From: Seriola aureovittata
Lineage: Eukaryota > Chordata > Actinopteri > Carangiformes > Carangidae
Direction: 5' to 3'
Assembly: GCF_021018895.1 (NCBI RefSeq)
Contig: NC_079373.1
Coordinates: 11,070,501-11,134,500, forward strand
Length of the DNA: 64,000 nt
The notes beneath the pieces were generated by a model. That model did not search any database. It was not told the DNA's origin and saw nothing but the letters and a program-made list of their open reading frames with translations. Both the position numbers and the translations under genes were made by a program. Of the stretch, positions 1 to 12,400 are shown piece by piece. The first letter of the stretch is position 1. Every line of letters begins with the position of its first letter.

Positions 1-41
1 AAACAGCACCATATGCAGGACATCAGAGGACACTGCATCTT

Positions 42-183
<142 letters not shown>

Positions 184-482
184 TATTGCTCTATTACTAA
201 TCTCTTTTTACTGAAGTTGTATTTTAATGTAATTTTAAGGATTTCAATTTGAAATTAGTAAATGTTGTAATGCAGTATTTACACAGCACAGTTTAGTATT
301 TAAACAGCTTAATATTGATTTTTGTTTTGGTTTAGCTCTAGGCCTGGTCCAAATTCAAATTCAACCTGGTCTTGGTAGTGATTAGGACTCCACCATGGTG
401 GTCCTAACTACAGTCTTATTTTCAAGCGTGTCTCTAAATCTCTCCCTGAATGTAATGTTTAGACTGTGTGACGGATGTTTAC

Positions 483-3400
483 CCATTTCCAAGTACTCGT
501 AGAAAAGGCCCAGCTGCCCAAAGCCCTGCAGGTCGTGGTCCTGCTCCCAGCGGCTGTACAGACTCTCTGGGTGGTTTCGTGCCTTCCTGCTGCCCCACCA
601 GTTCATCAACCACCTGAAGGACACAGAAGGGGGGTAAAGAGCTTTGAGGCGACATGACCACAACCTCATGACAGCCACAATACAGCTGTATTGAAATGCT
701 AACAATGGCTATAAACCACATTCGGTTGGAGTACTCACGGGACCAGAGCCTCTTGGATGTTGCCCCACACCTGTTTACCGGTCATCACTATCACCAGCTG
801 GGTGGTCAACTCAATCAGACAGCCACCAGGGTCACACTGAATGTAGACAGGTTGAGGTAGAAGAGGGATGGGAAAGAAACATGAGTTCAAATTCATGCTC
901 GAGGTGAATTAGCGATGCTAATCTTATACAATTTAATGTAGTTATATCTGGTACCTCTTCATTCCTCAGTTTGCTCCACTCGCCAAACATGTAAGTGTAT
1001 TTTCCAGGGTAGCCAACAAACTTGCCCTTGAAGAAAGCCACGTAGAAGCAGGAGGAGTAGTAGTTGACAAACTGGAAGAGGAACATCTTCACCGTCAGTT
1101 TGTTCTCATACTCCAGGTGGGTCTTTGGGATTTCTGTCACATAGTAAAAAGTAATAAAAGATAGATTTTAAATACATAAACCAACTAATTTTCACAACTT
1201 CAAGGACAGTGATGATATGCACTGATGTCTGGAGACACAAAGACTGGAAATGTAATAATTTTGGATACGTTCTGTCTCTTTGGCCCTCACCCATATCAGT
1301 GATCCAAACAGCCACTCTCTCATACATGAGGTTGAGGACCATGATGATGACAAAGTTGATGCAGGAGGCGGTGACAGAGGTGGCCAGCTGTGGCGTGATG
1401 TAGGGGCCAACCACCTGCAGGTTAGTGGTTGGACTGTCCTTCATGATGCTGGCGAAGGCCGCATATACCGCCAGGCGGTACGCTATCACCCCAATAATGC
1501 AGGCAATGATCAATGAGATCTTCAGGACAGAGACAACAGTGACAACATGAAAGAAAACTGCAAGGCACAGCAAGTCACAAGACAAAGGTACAGTGAGAAC
1601 ATCACACCAAAACACAGATACATATAAGCAAAAACAAGGTGAATTATGGCCAACATAAATGTTAGAAGTAACTGTCAGGCTGAAAGTGTGCATGCATGCC
1701 CCATGAAAACACACCTACCATAATCTTTCCATTAGCTCATTCACAGGTGACAGTTTTTTAATTACAAGAGAATACAACACTTATAGATTCTGGGCTGGTA
1801 TGTGTGAAACTTTGGTTTTAAATGGGTCACAATTGATTAGAGATTAGATTAGATTATTTCAAGGGAGCTCCACTTCTTAAAAGTTTTACATATACTGGCC
1901 CTGGTCACATGATACTGTTCATTGTGATTAGGATGATGAACAGTATGACGAGAAAGACAAATGACACAGGGTGGAGAACAGGTAGAAGATGAAAGCAGCT
2001 TTAACTGATCAAGTGTACCAAAGATACTATGCTCACCCAGAACAGGACGGTGGCTCCAGATAGACACATGCGTGCACACTTGCTTGTTATGGGTAAGTAC
2101 GGCTCCATTTCCTACATCATAAGCAAGCAAATAATGGACACAGGAGTCAGTAACCATTTGTTATATCCTGAAAAGACAGCTCTAAAAGGCCAGGTTCCTT
2201 TAATTACCACTAGCCTCAGATGAGAGACAGAGCTAGTTTGTTTTAATCAGAGTTCTTTGTGTGTAGGCGTTTCAGCCTGGGTCCAATTCTGTCATCTAAC
2301 AGTCTCCTGGTGAAGCCATGCTTTTGCAAAAACCTCTTTCAAGATACTGATCCACAAAACAAACAGTAACGTGATAGAGAAGGAAACTTGTGCCTCCAAG
2401 TCTTTCCAGATATCTCTGTTATCCACACAAATGACATCACACCAAAACCTCTCCCTCACCAACACTGGCAGTCCACATTAAATGCCACCCTTACCCAGAG
2501 GATGACTGTGGCCCAGCACAGAAACAATTTCCCCAATAGATCTGTAGCAGTCCTTTCAAGAACCCACTCCGTTTCCTAAAGACGGGGTGGATGTGGTCAC
2601 AGCAAATTACAGCACCCTGCTTCCATTCATTTCAAGTCTGTGTCTGCCACTATCACTACCTACTCACTAGCAATGTAAATAAATGAATGTTTTTAATCAA
2701 AGAGTCTCAAACCAGCTTTTTAGTTCAGGAACTGGCATAATGAATGACTGCAACCAACCCAGTGTTTAGAATCTGTATCCAATAAATACAACAGATACTG
2801 TAACCTGTAATCATCAAGTCCTAACATACAGTATGTCTGCCTGCTAAAGCCTTGTGGAGGCTACACAGATGTAGAGCTGTACAATAGAACAGTGTCATAC
2901 AGTATATTAGTATGTCATGAGCACACAAACACCTGAGTGATGCGGTTCAGCTTGCGGTTGGTGCACTTGGTCTCGTACTCTGGCCGAAGCTGCAGCTGCT
3001 GTTGCTCCTCCTCAAAGTCGACCAGATCCCACTCATACTCAAGACGGGCCTGCCGCCTCTTCCAGAACTCCAGGAACAGCGTCACTGAAGAAAGATTTAA
3101 CCCGCCACACCACGTGTATCATAGCAAAATAATAACCTTGTTTTATTGTTTATTTAAATATAATTTTTCAGCTTCAAGTCTTTAATATTAGTGCGGTAGC
3201 AAAAGTGTCAGATCTCAACACATGAGCAAATGAAACCAAAACTAAAAGTGAGAGGTGAGAAAATGTGTTTTTCTTTTGTGATTGGATATACTGATCCCTT
3301 AAATACAAAGCAAGCAACAGTGATTATAAACAACTACTAGTAGTTCAACATTTCCCACTAGGTGGTGCACTGGGTCAGAAAATACACAATTCAAAGAGCA

Positions 3401-6400
3401 GACATTTTTACTCACCCCAAATCCCCATGAATATGGCAAAAAACACTGTTCCTACGTTGTCAAATAAGTGTGATTGCTGAAAGAAGAACATGTTTGAGAA
3501 ATAGTGGGATAATGAAAGACTGAATTGTTAACATGTAGCTCCAACCATCCTTCAAATGGGGGCAGAACATGAAAACATGAAAACATGAAAACATGTATCA
3601 CAAACAAAATCAATGGGATGTCTCACCCATGAGGAGTTGCATGTTGAGTTGAGTTTCCAGTAGCCACACTTCTTGTCACACAGCGGGCACATGACAATGT
3701 TGCCTCCAATTTCCTCGCTACATATTTCTTTACTGTTGGGAAATGATGATTGTTTTCAATAAAAGGAACATTGACGTATGATGTAATACAAATAATAACT
3801 TATAATGCAATGAGACACCAGGTTAGCATTCTTGTAAGACTCACCTCCACTCGTTGTCATCGTAAGTGAGGAATCCGTGGACGAAACAAATTGTCCCTAC
3901 TATTGCAGCAAAGAACAACATCTCAGTGTAGAAACCCAGCCACGCAAAATAAATACCTATCTTCTCTCCATAATACTTCCTGTTGAAGGGGGAAAAAAAA
4001 CAAAATTTTTCATTTTAATTCTTCCTCTACCAGACTATTGTTGAGTAAATACACATCAGATATGACAACTTTATTTTCAGGTCTTGCCTAATAAGGTTGA
4101 GGGGCTGCTCCTTGAAGAAATAGAAGAATCTGGCCCAGTTTTTGTAGAGATTGTATCGATCACTTTCGCAGTTAGCATCCCTTGATCTTTTCCAGTATCT
4201 ACACTGCATGCACAGGACAACACAGTTCACTAGCACAGTCGTTACTTTACTCATCCTTGCATTGCAACATCCACCTCTGCCTCCAACAGGTTGTTACTGT
4301 TGGAAATCAATGAGTGCACATTTCATTAAAGACATGTTTCACACGTCTTTTTCCAATGATGAAAAAAGTGGCAAAAGTTCACCAAAAGAGGCTCACATCA
4401 TGTAGGGGGAAGGCAGCAGTGTAGGTCCCATTGTTGAGTAACCTCTTGATTCCCTTTTTGTCTTTGTCCCCACATTCATCTCGGAAGTATGAACAGCGGG
4501 ACAGGATATAGTAGACCTGGGCAGAGAGAGAAACAGAATAACAGTGTTTTGTTCTTCAGAAGCTTGGAAATTGTATGAATAAAAACTATAATGCAAAAAT
4601 TAAAATATAAAGTTCCTTTTGTGTTCACAGACATTTTAAGATAACTTTTCAAAAATGTTACAAGGTTTCAGGCCTGCCAACTAAACTACAGCATACTGTA
4701 GTATTTCTAGCAACATCAGTTTTTCAATGTCAGGGGAATATTATAACAAGGTAAGAAAGCCAGAGTCAGCATCCTTACTATCCTGTTGCGAGTGGAAGGG
4801 GGGAAGAATGTGTCTTTGTTGTCGATAAGGAAGAAGTCCGACTTGCTCTTGTTGAAAGGAGCTGTGAAATAGTCTGGCTCAGGGTGCATGATTTCCGCTG
4901 GCAGACGAAAGGGGGTGGACAGCCAGTTCATGGGCATCTCGCTGTTGTCTGGGATGTCATTGGCCTTGAAGGGGACTTTGATCTTCAGTACGTCTGCATA
5001 CGTTGCCAACACTTCCCATGGAGCATGGATCTTCACAAAGTAAGTCTTTCCATCATCTGACTCCTGAAGATAGTGACAGTGAAAGAAGTGTCACAGTAAA
5101 ATGAGTATAAGGCTAATGATACATAAACTAAAATAATAATTCTGTAATAAAGGAGCATTCACAGGTTAATGTAAAATTCATAGTTTAATGACTAAATAGC
5201 ACAAGATAAAATCAAGAACACAGAAATGTGATATGATATATGCATGTCTTTACAGGCCACTGCATTCCCTTTTCACATGATTAGACATAATCAAAATCAG
5301 AATCCAGGAGCTCTTACTGATTTATCTTCCGTCTCCAGCTCCAGGCCAACTTTCTCTAAATTGGCCTCGTACACCTTCCTCCTCTCCTTTAGAAGTAAAA
5401 AAAACAAAAACAATATATATATATTTATTAGTTTGATATAAATTTTTGTACAATTATGACAATGAAATCTATTGTACAACTAATTAAGTACACACAAACA
5501 TTGAATAAAACACCACATATGTTGATTATGAGGCATACAGACATAATATGTACAAATCTCTAGTAAAATGTGCTAATTTAAACTATCAACACACAGCCAA
5601 AATCAGCCAAAATGTTAGGTTGAAGTAAATATTTCAAAACTATTTACGACTGGACAAATCTTGAAAAGCTAATGTGAGATGAAATGCATACTGTGAGTGC
5701 ATATATAGCAAGGCACAAATTAAATGTAAAACCAAAGTAAACGTACAGTCACGGTCAGCGCAGCAAGTATTCCAGTGGTAAAAACACAACTAAATAAGTT
5801 GCCTATAAACCAGTGTGGACAAGGCAGGGTCAGTTAATTCAGCCGTGAAAGTTACTTGTGGGAGTGCAGTAGTATGACATAAATTCCCATTTGGCACTTG
5901 AAATTAGGTTGAATGTTTTCAGAAATAGGCATGTAAAAAAGGAATAGCCCATATTATCACAGAAAAATTGACAAAGAGAATGAAAGCCTCCTAGTTAGAG
6001 CTGAAATTAACCCATGAACCCTGAAATGCCCCATTTTACAACACAGGAATAACACAGGAAGTGGCCTCCTGCATGGCCTTCCTCATACTGTGGAAAAAAT
6101 GAGCAAGTTCCTGAGCAGGCCAGAGGTCTGACTGTTGACTCAGTGATGACACTGTGGGCAACATGCCAGTCGGCTGTGACAAACTGCCACATACCCGAGG
6201 AGTGGTAACATCCAGATGTGAAAGGCTAACAGCTCAGTATCAAACACCAAAAGTGTTTCAGCACTCCACAGCTGATAGAGAGACTCACTAAAAAAAAACA
6301 TGTGATCAAAGACAGTATGGAGACACTTCAAGTAGATTTACTGAAGGAAAAAAGGTTGTGAATCTACTTCAATGTGACCGTCTCAGAAAATTCCTTGAGA

Positions 6401-9400
6401 GGATTACTGATACAACTGAGAATAACACTTTATCTAGCTTTATCAGTGTTGTGGTATTTAAGGTATGCTGCTGACACACACTGTGACTCTGAGGATATCC
6501 TATAAGAACCAGTTCTTACTGTTTAGATCAAGAAGTAGAAATAATATTAGCTGTTCTTTTGTGTGATATATTAAGATTTAAATTTAAAGATATTTAGTTC
6601 TGGCGATGAATCATATTCACTGTTATTCTGCTAAATTCGATATACAATAATAACAACACTGGAAAACATAAATTACAAACATGATCTTGCAGTTAAACAT
6701 GTTAAAACAGAGTGCACATACAGTTACAGTCAGTGAAACAAGTATTCAAGTGGTAAAAACACAACTAAACAAATTCTATATAAACCAGCATGGGCAAGGT
6801 AATGTCCATTAGTTCAGTAGATTTAACAGCAGCAGTATATATACAGTACCTAGAAGTTGTTTCTTACCTGTTTTCTCTCACCATCTTTATCATCAACATA
6901 GGACAGAACAAAATCAATCCTGCGCATTCCATCACGGAAGAACACTGAGTCTTTACTGTGTTGTTGTTTGTCAATCTATAACGAGATAGAACAGAGGTCA
7001 CAACATTTAAAATATACATTGATTCAGTATCAGCTCAACGGGTCTTGGATGCATTCACCACAGCAGACCACAGAGTCAAACAATGTGTCAGTAGCTAACA
7101 GCAAAACCCCAAGAACAAAGCCACCACACCACATCACGCTCGACTGTTTGTCTAAAACAAACAAAAAGGAGAATTATCATATTTTCACTCCAAACACAAA
7201 TGATATGCTAAATTCAAGGCGGCTGCTGTGACTAAGATCTTTCATGTTGCTCATGTCCTTAAGAATGGATTTATTGAACAATAACAATAGGCTTTTAAAG
7301 ACACCTATGTTGCGCATGAGAACAAAATCCAGACAGATATCCAGAATCCTATGAATGCTTTGATTTCAGGTCATCTAACTACTTAAATAAAACATCAGGC
7401 TATAGCAAAGGATATGTGGAGAGGACCACAAATTCATAATCCTTATTGTGTAGAGAAGAAACATAACTCCTAACATTACACAAAATTGTACTTTATTTGC
7501 TTGATTGTCTGTAAATCCTGGGATCCATAGGGGCTGAAGCATCTTGTATTGGGGGCTAAAGAAATTTCAAGCATGTGGGGCAGCTAATGCTAGCCCTGCA
7601 GTTGCTGTCTCTTCGGCAGCTACAGGGTCGAGGAGAAATGAACTGCACAGGAAGAAAGGAAGGCATTGCTGTCTGCTTTCAGTGCTGCTTCAGCTGTTCA
7701 GAAAGCTAAAAATAACCATGTACCATGTACAACTGTCATTGTTGTCATCACTACAGTAGCTACCTACACAGGACTGCTGACAATTCAGAGAACTCACACA
7801 TAAGTGCAGCAAAAGCTACAACATCCCACTCAGCCACGTCTATGGCTACTGTGCTGTAGTTCTGACAGAGTTTTCCCGTCAGTCAGCCCAATGCTGTGGG
7901 GGTAGGGAGGAAAGGAAAAGCACTTTACCTCCATGGCCCACTCCCTTTGGTTATAATGCATCAACGGAAGGGCCAGCTGCCTGAGCAAAAACCTTTCTCC
8001 TGGGAGCACAGTCCAGCCCTTAAAGTACTGCTTCTCTCACTCTTACTCCACTGATAACCCCCGTCAGAGGAGCTCCAGCCAGTCCACTCATCTCCCAGGA
8101 CAAGCCCTGACTTGGCCAGACATTTAGAAAAGAGACAGAAGGGGGGAGCACAGGAGAGAAATAGAGGAGACTCCTAGAGATGACATCAACATGTTGGTAG
8201 CATAGCTGCTGCCAGCTCATGCTGCAAAGCTAGCTAATGTAATAAGAGGACAGCCTCAGGCAGGGGGAGATGACATCACTGTGCTATGACCATCAGGAGA
8301 GTAAAAGAAACAGTGCCTGAAATAGGTTGTTCAATATCTCAGATAAACAGTAAAACCTCAGCTGAAAAGCCAATTGACCGCGTGAGGAAATCTGCTGTGA
8401 TAAGACTGATGTGGACAAACTACAGAAAACCAGTGATTGATCCAGTCTGACTTGACTGTTTGAATTCAATTAAACAATGTGGAGACCTTAGCACAATGGT
8501 GTACAATGTGCAAATGTGACACTATCAATGGAACATATATGTAAATTGTCTTAGCCATGTTACACATTGTCTGCAGCAGCAGCCGTTCCTGCTGTACGAA
8601 CTCATAGAAGCATTTGTGGCTACGTCTTCAAAGCTTTTTATGGGTTTTCTTAGGCAAAATTATGCATATGTTCTAACGACTGGTCTGCATTACCTCCCAG
8701 TTTAGATCAGACCATGTTGACCATGGCAGGTTGGGAGCTTTCTATAACTGGGATGTCCCTGCAGAAACTCTCTAATTTGCTGTAATTACAGATCAGCCAT
8801 ATGGAATCAGTGCATCTGCTGGGACCTGCCTCTGCTAAGTAAAGCCAGTAGAGGCCACAGACTACTATACATTTACCAACTACCCCCTAACCACTCAGTG
8901 TTTAGAGATATATGTAAGTCTTAATTAAGGAGGGTGAATGTAGAACATGTGTAACATAAGTAGGCTTATAATTTCAGGGAGAGGGTTCTGTAAAATATTA
9001 CTTTCAAGGCATTTATTTTTTGGGGTCAAGAATTTAAGCATATCATTTTTATTAAACTGGTCACTTTTGATTTTGACTCTCCTGTTTAGTTGTAGTTTCT
9101 ATGCTTCAAAATCCTCTTAAGTCTCCAATGTACTCTGATGTTAGTGCTACAAAATGTAACAGTAAGGTTGCATGCAACTCTTTCTAGTGTTTTTCTAAGT
9201 AAATTGTAGCTACTGTATCACTCCAATATGTCTTTACTGTGTTGCAATAAATCATTGCAATCCTCAAAATTGTTTTAAATGCAGAGATTTTAGGCTCTTC
9301 TCCATAGCTAAAAAGGAAAACTGGATACTCCTATATTCAGATTTGCAAAAAATAATACCTGGTTCAGCAACACTCTCTAAAAATACACATAAGAAAATAT

Positions 9401-12400
9401 TGTTGAAAAATTATATGCTTCCACACAGGTGCACTGCATCGTACAACTAAGCAATTCAAACCCAACCATGCTCTGTGGCATGAATAAAAACCCTGTTTTA
9501 TATCAAGACGGCAAGAGTTAAAGATCTAAGACTTTGAAAGAGGGTTCATTGTTGGGGCACGGATAGCAGGAGCTTCAGTCACAAACGCTGCTTAACTGGC
9601 TAGTGTTTCAATAGGAACAGTGACCAAAGTGACATCCACATTTAGATCTATGGGATGTCAGTAAGTAAGGTCAGAAATTGACAGTGCACATATGATCACT
9701 CGACTCTGATGCTCACGCAGTCAAGTTGTCCCCTTTGAAGGAAGTGTCACTGCAAATCAATACAAAGTTGCTCTGAGTGATCACTTTTATCCTGTCGTGA
9801 AACATTTCTATCCTGAGGGAATAATGATGTCAATCATATGCTATGGCCTTCACAGTCACCAGATCTCAAACCAACTGAACACCTATGGGAGATTTTGGAC
9901 CGATGTGTTAAACAGCGCTCTCTACCACCATCATCTAAACACCAAATTTTTCTTCCCTCCAGTGGAGTTCCAGAGACTTGTTGAATCAATGTCAAGGAGC
10001 AATGAAGCTGTCATGGCGGCACAGCACCTTGTAAAGGCACTGTATGTTAGTTTTTCTTTTAATTTGCCACCAGTCTTTTAGGAGGAGGGCTATACAGTCA
10101 GCTTCTTTTTCCATTCTTGATCACAGCAACAATTTATAGATGTGCAGCTGCCTCCCCTCAAAAACTCCTTCATGTCATCCTCCACGCAGCCTTCAGTTGG
10201 AGGGAACAGGGTTACTAGAAAAACTAATTGTAGGTTTTTTTCTCCTAAAGATTAGCCGTTGTTAAAAGGGGTAATGATTCCGCTGAACACTGTTTAAGCA
10301 AGACCATATTTTAGAGCTTTCAAAAAAAGATGCCTACTGTACAGTATGTGGTTAGCCACAGCAAAGTTCAGTCCTGTCATGAGCACAGGGCAGAGTCCCG
10401 ATTAAAGTATAGACTGTATACTGTGTATAGACACACACACACACACACACATACACACACACACGTAAGCGCACACAGAAAAACAGCTAGACAAATGACA
10501 AATATGGTATAAAAAAGTGTGTGTGCAAGTCTGTGTGTGTATGTGCGCTTGTGTGTGCAAGTGTGACCATTCTAATTACGCTGTAACACCTCCAGGCTGT
10601 TGCTTCCTCTTCAGTGAAGCAGACAATTATCACAGGTGAGATCAAAGCAAGTGAAAAGGCCTTTTCCATTTTTAATAAACTCTAATGATGCATCAACATT
10701 ATAGCTCATGCCAATGTTTCCATTCCTCTCTGCAGAAAACAACATGCTCTCCAGAAGCCTCTATCAGCTCTCTACAAAGATACTGTATTACTGTACTTTG
10801 TATTGATTTTCAGCTCAATGCCCAAGCTTTATTTTCTGAATATATAATGCTGCTGGAGTAACTCAACACTGAAAAGCCATTCTTTAAGAATGAAATTAAG
10901 TCGGGCAGGCAGACATATGCATAGAGTTGCATCACATCACAATTCTGTTTTACCATGCCATACCCTTGAACGAAACTTCAGGAATAGAGCCCGCTTTCTC
11001 GAGAGCTGTGGAGGAACCGAGTGGACAGTGAGGGAAAGCCTAACAACACGACAAATTCAACAGCAGACAGCTAAAACTGTAGCAGCAACCTTACAGAGTT
11101 GATCAAAGTGGATCAAAATGTCAGACACTCAACACTTGTATTACGTTTACACATCCTTACAGATTACACTCAAAAACAGTTCACGACACTAGAAAAAACA
11201 GTAAATGTTAGAAGTCACAATCAGGTCTTGAGCTCTGAAAGGATGTGAGATGGCACAAACACATAAACACTGACACAGCAGCATGCATCTGTGTCCTCGA
11301 CTGGCGTCTTACCCCAGTCAAAGAATTGATTTGCTCTAAGGTCTGAGCCTGAAAGTGTGGACTGTCGCTGTGGTCAGAGGTGGCCAGGGAGGCTAGGCTG
11401 GTACTGAGAGACTCACAGGTCTCTTCACACACATCAGGCGTAAAATGAAACTTTAAGCACAGTGTGGAAGGGGGAGAATAAACAGGAGCATTAGGGTTGC
11501 ATCTGACTCTCTTGTGACATTTTCAGGTTGTAAACAATTATTTGGATTGAAAACTGAAACTAGTAGTTGTGGGCTGTACTAAGATCCATAAACTAGTGGG
11601 TGCGTTTACAATGAGAAAATCAGTGTGGCTACTAAACTCTGAAGAGAGGAGGAAGGGGATCTAAATAAAGCAATTAACTTGTACACAATTAACTTCCTGC
11701 TACCATGCTTATAGGGGGTAAGGCAGAAGTGAAGATCAACTGCTAAACAGAGATTTTTTGTGCATCTGTCCTGGAGACCTAAAACTTAGCATAGAGGAAG
11801 GACAAATCTTCACATATGTAAACAGATGGTATATTCTCAAATCATCTAAAAATATGCAGACAATTCTGAGGCACAGGGTGCTATAAAACTCTCCCATCCA
11901 CTATCTATCCACCACTGAGGCAAAATAATTTGCTTGACTGAAATGTCTGTATGAAGGTGCTAAGTGAATGTAAACATGTGGTGAGTTCTGTGTTTACCGC
12001 TGATTGTCCCTGCTGGAGGGATCCTGTGCTGGATGAGGCGTGTTGGTGGTAGCCATTTACATCATCTGCAAGACAGTGACATGAGAAACTCAGAATTAAA
12101 AACAGAATTACCATTGTTAATTATGGCAGTATTCTCTAACCATTTTAAAATAAGAATAGCAAGTAGCATACTGAATCTCAAACAGGCAAGTTGGTGGCAA
12201 CAAAGTTCAATTTCAGGCTAATGAACAGCTGCCTGTATGAAGAGAGGAGCACTGACTACCAGCCAATGTTGTGGTCTATATTTGTACAGCATTTTGTGGT
12301 GGTGCTCCCCACAAGGCCAGACAGCATGAACTAACATGATCACTGTGAAAGAATACACACAGCCATGTTGCTGCAATTCAACCACTACAGAAGTGACTGC

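Larger units (their letters stand above)
6976..11312. other. Large ANO5 intron (4.3 kb)
   Basis: No supported exon lies between the coding exons at 11450-11313 and 6975-6868. The only structures I recognise are the Tc1-like relic near 9.5-10.1 kb and the CA repeat near 10.43 kb. Short open frames are scattered and lack plausible splice context. Confidence 0.6.

Noticed and set aside
1520..1557. Upstream acceptor (CCTTGCAG) for ANO5 exon 1519-1291
   Set aside because: It would insert a poorly conserved FFHVVTV-type segment and give the wrong phase after the preceding exon. The acceptor at 1520-1521 fits both phase and homology.
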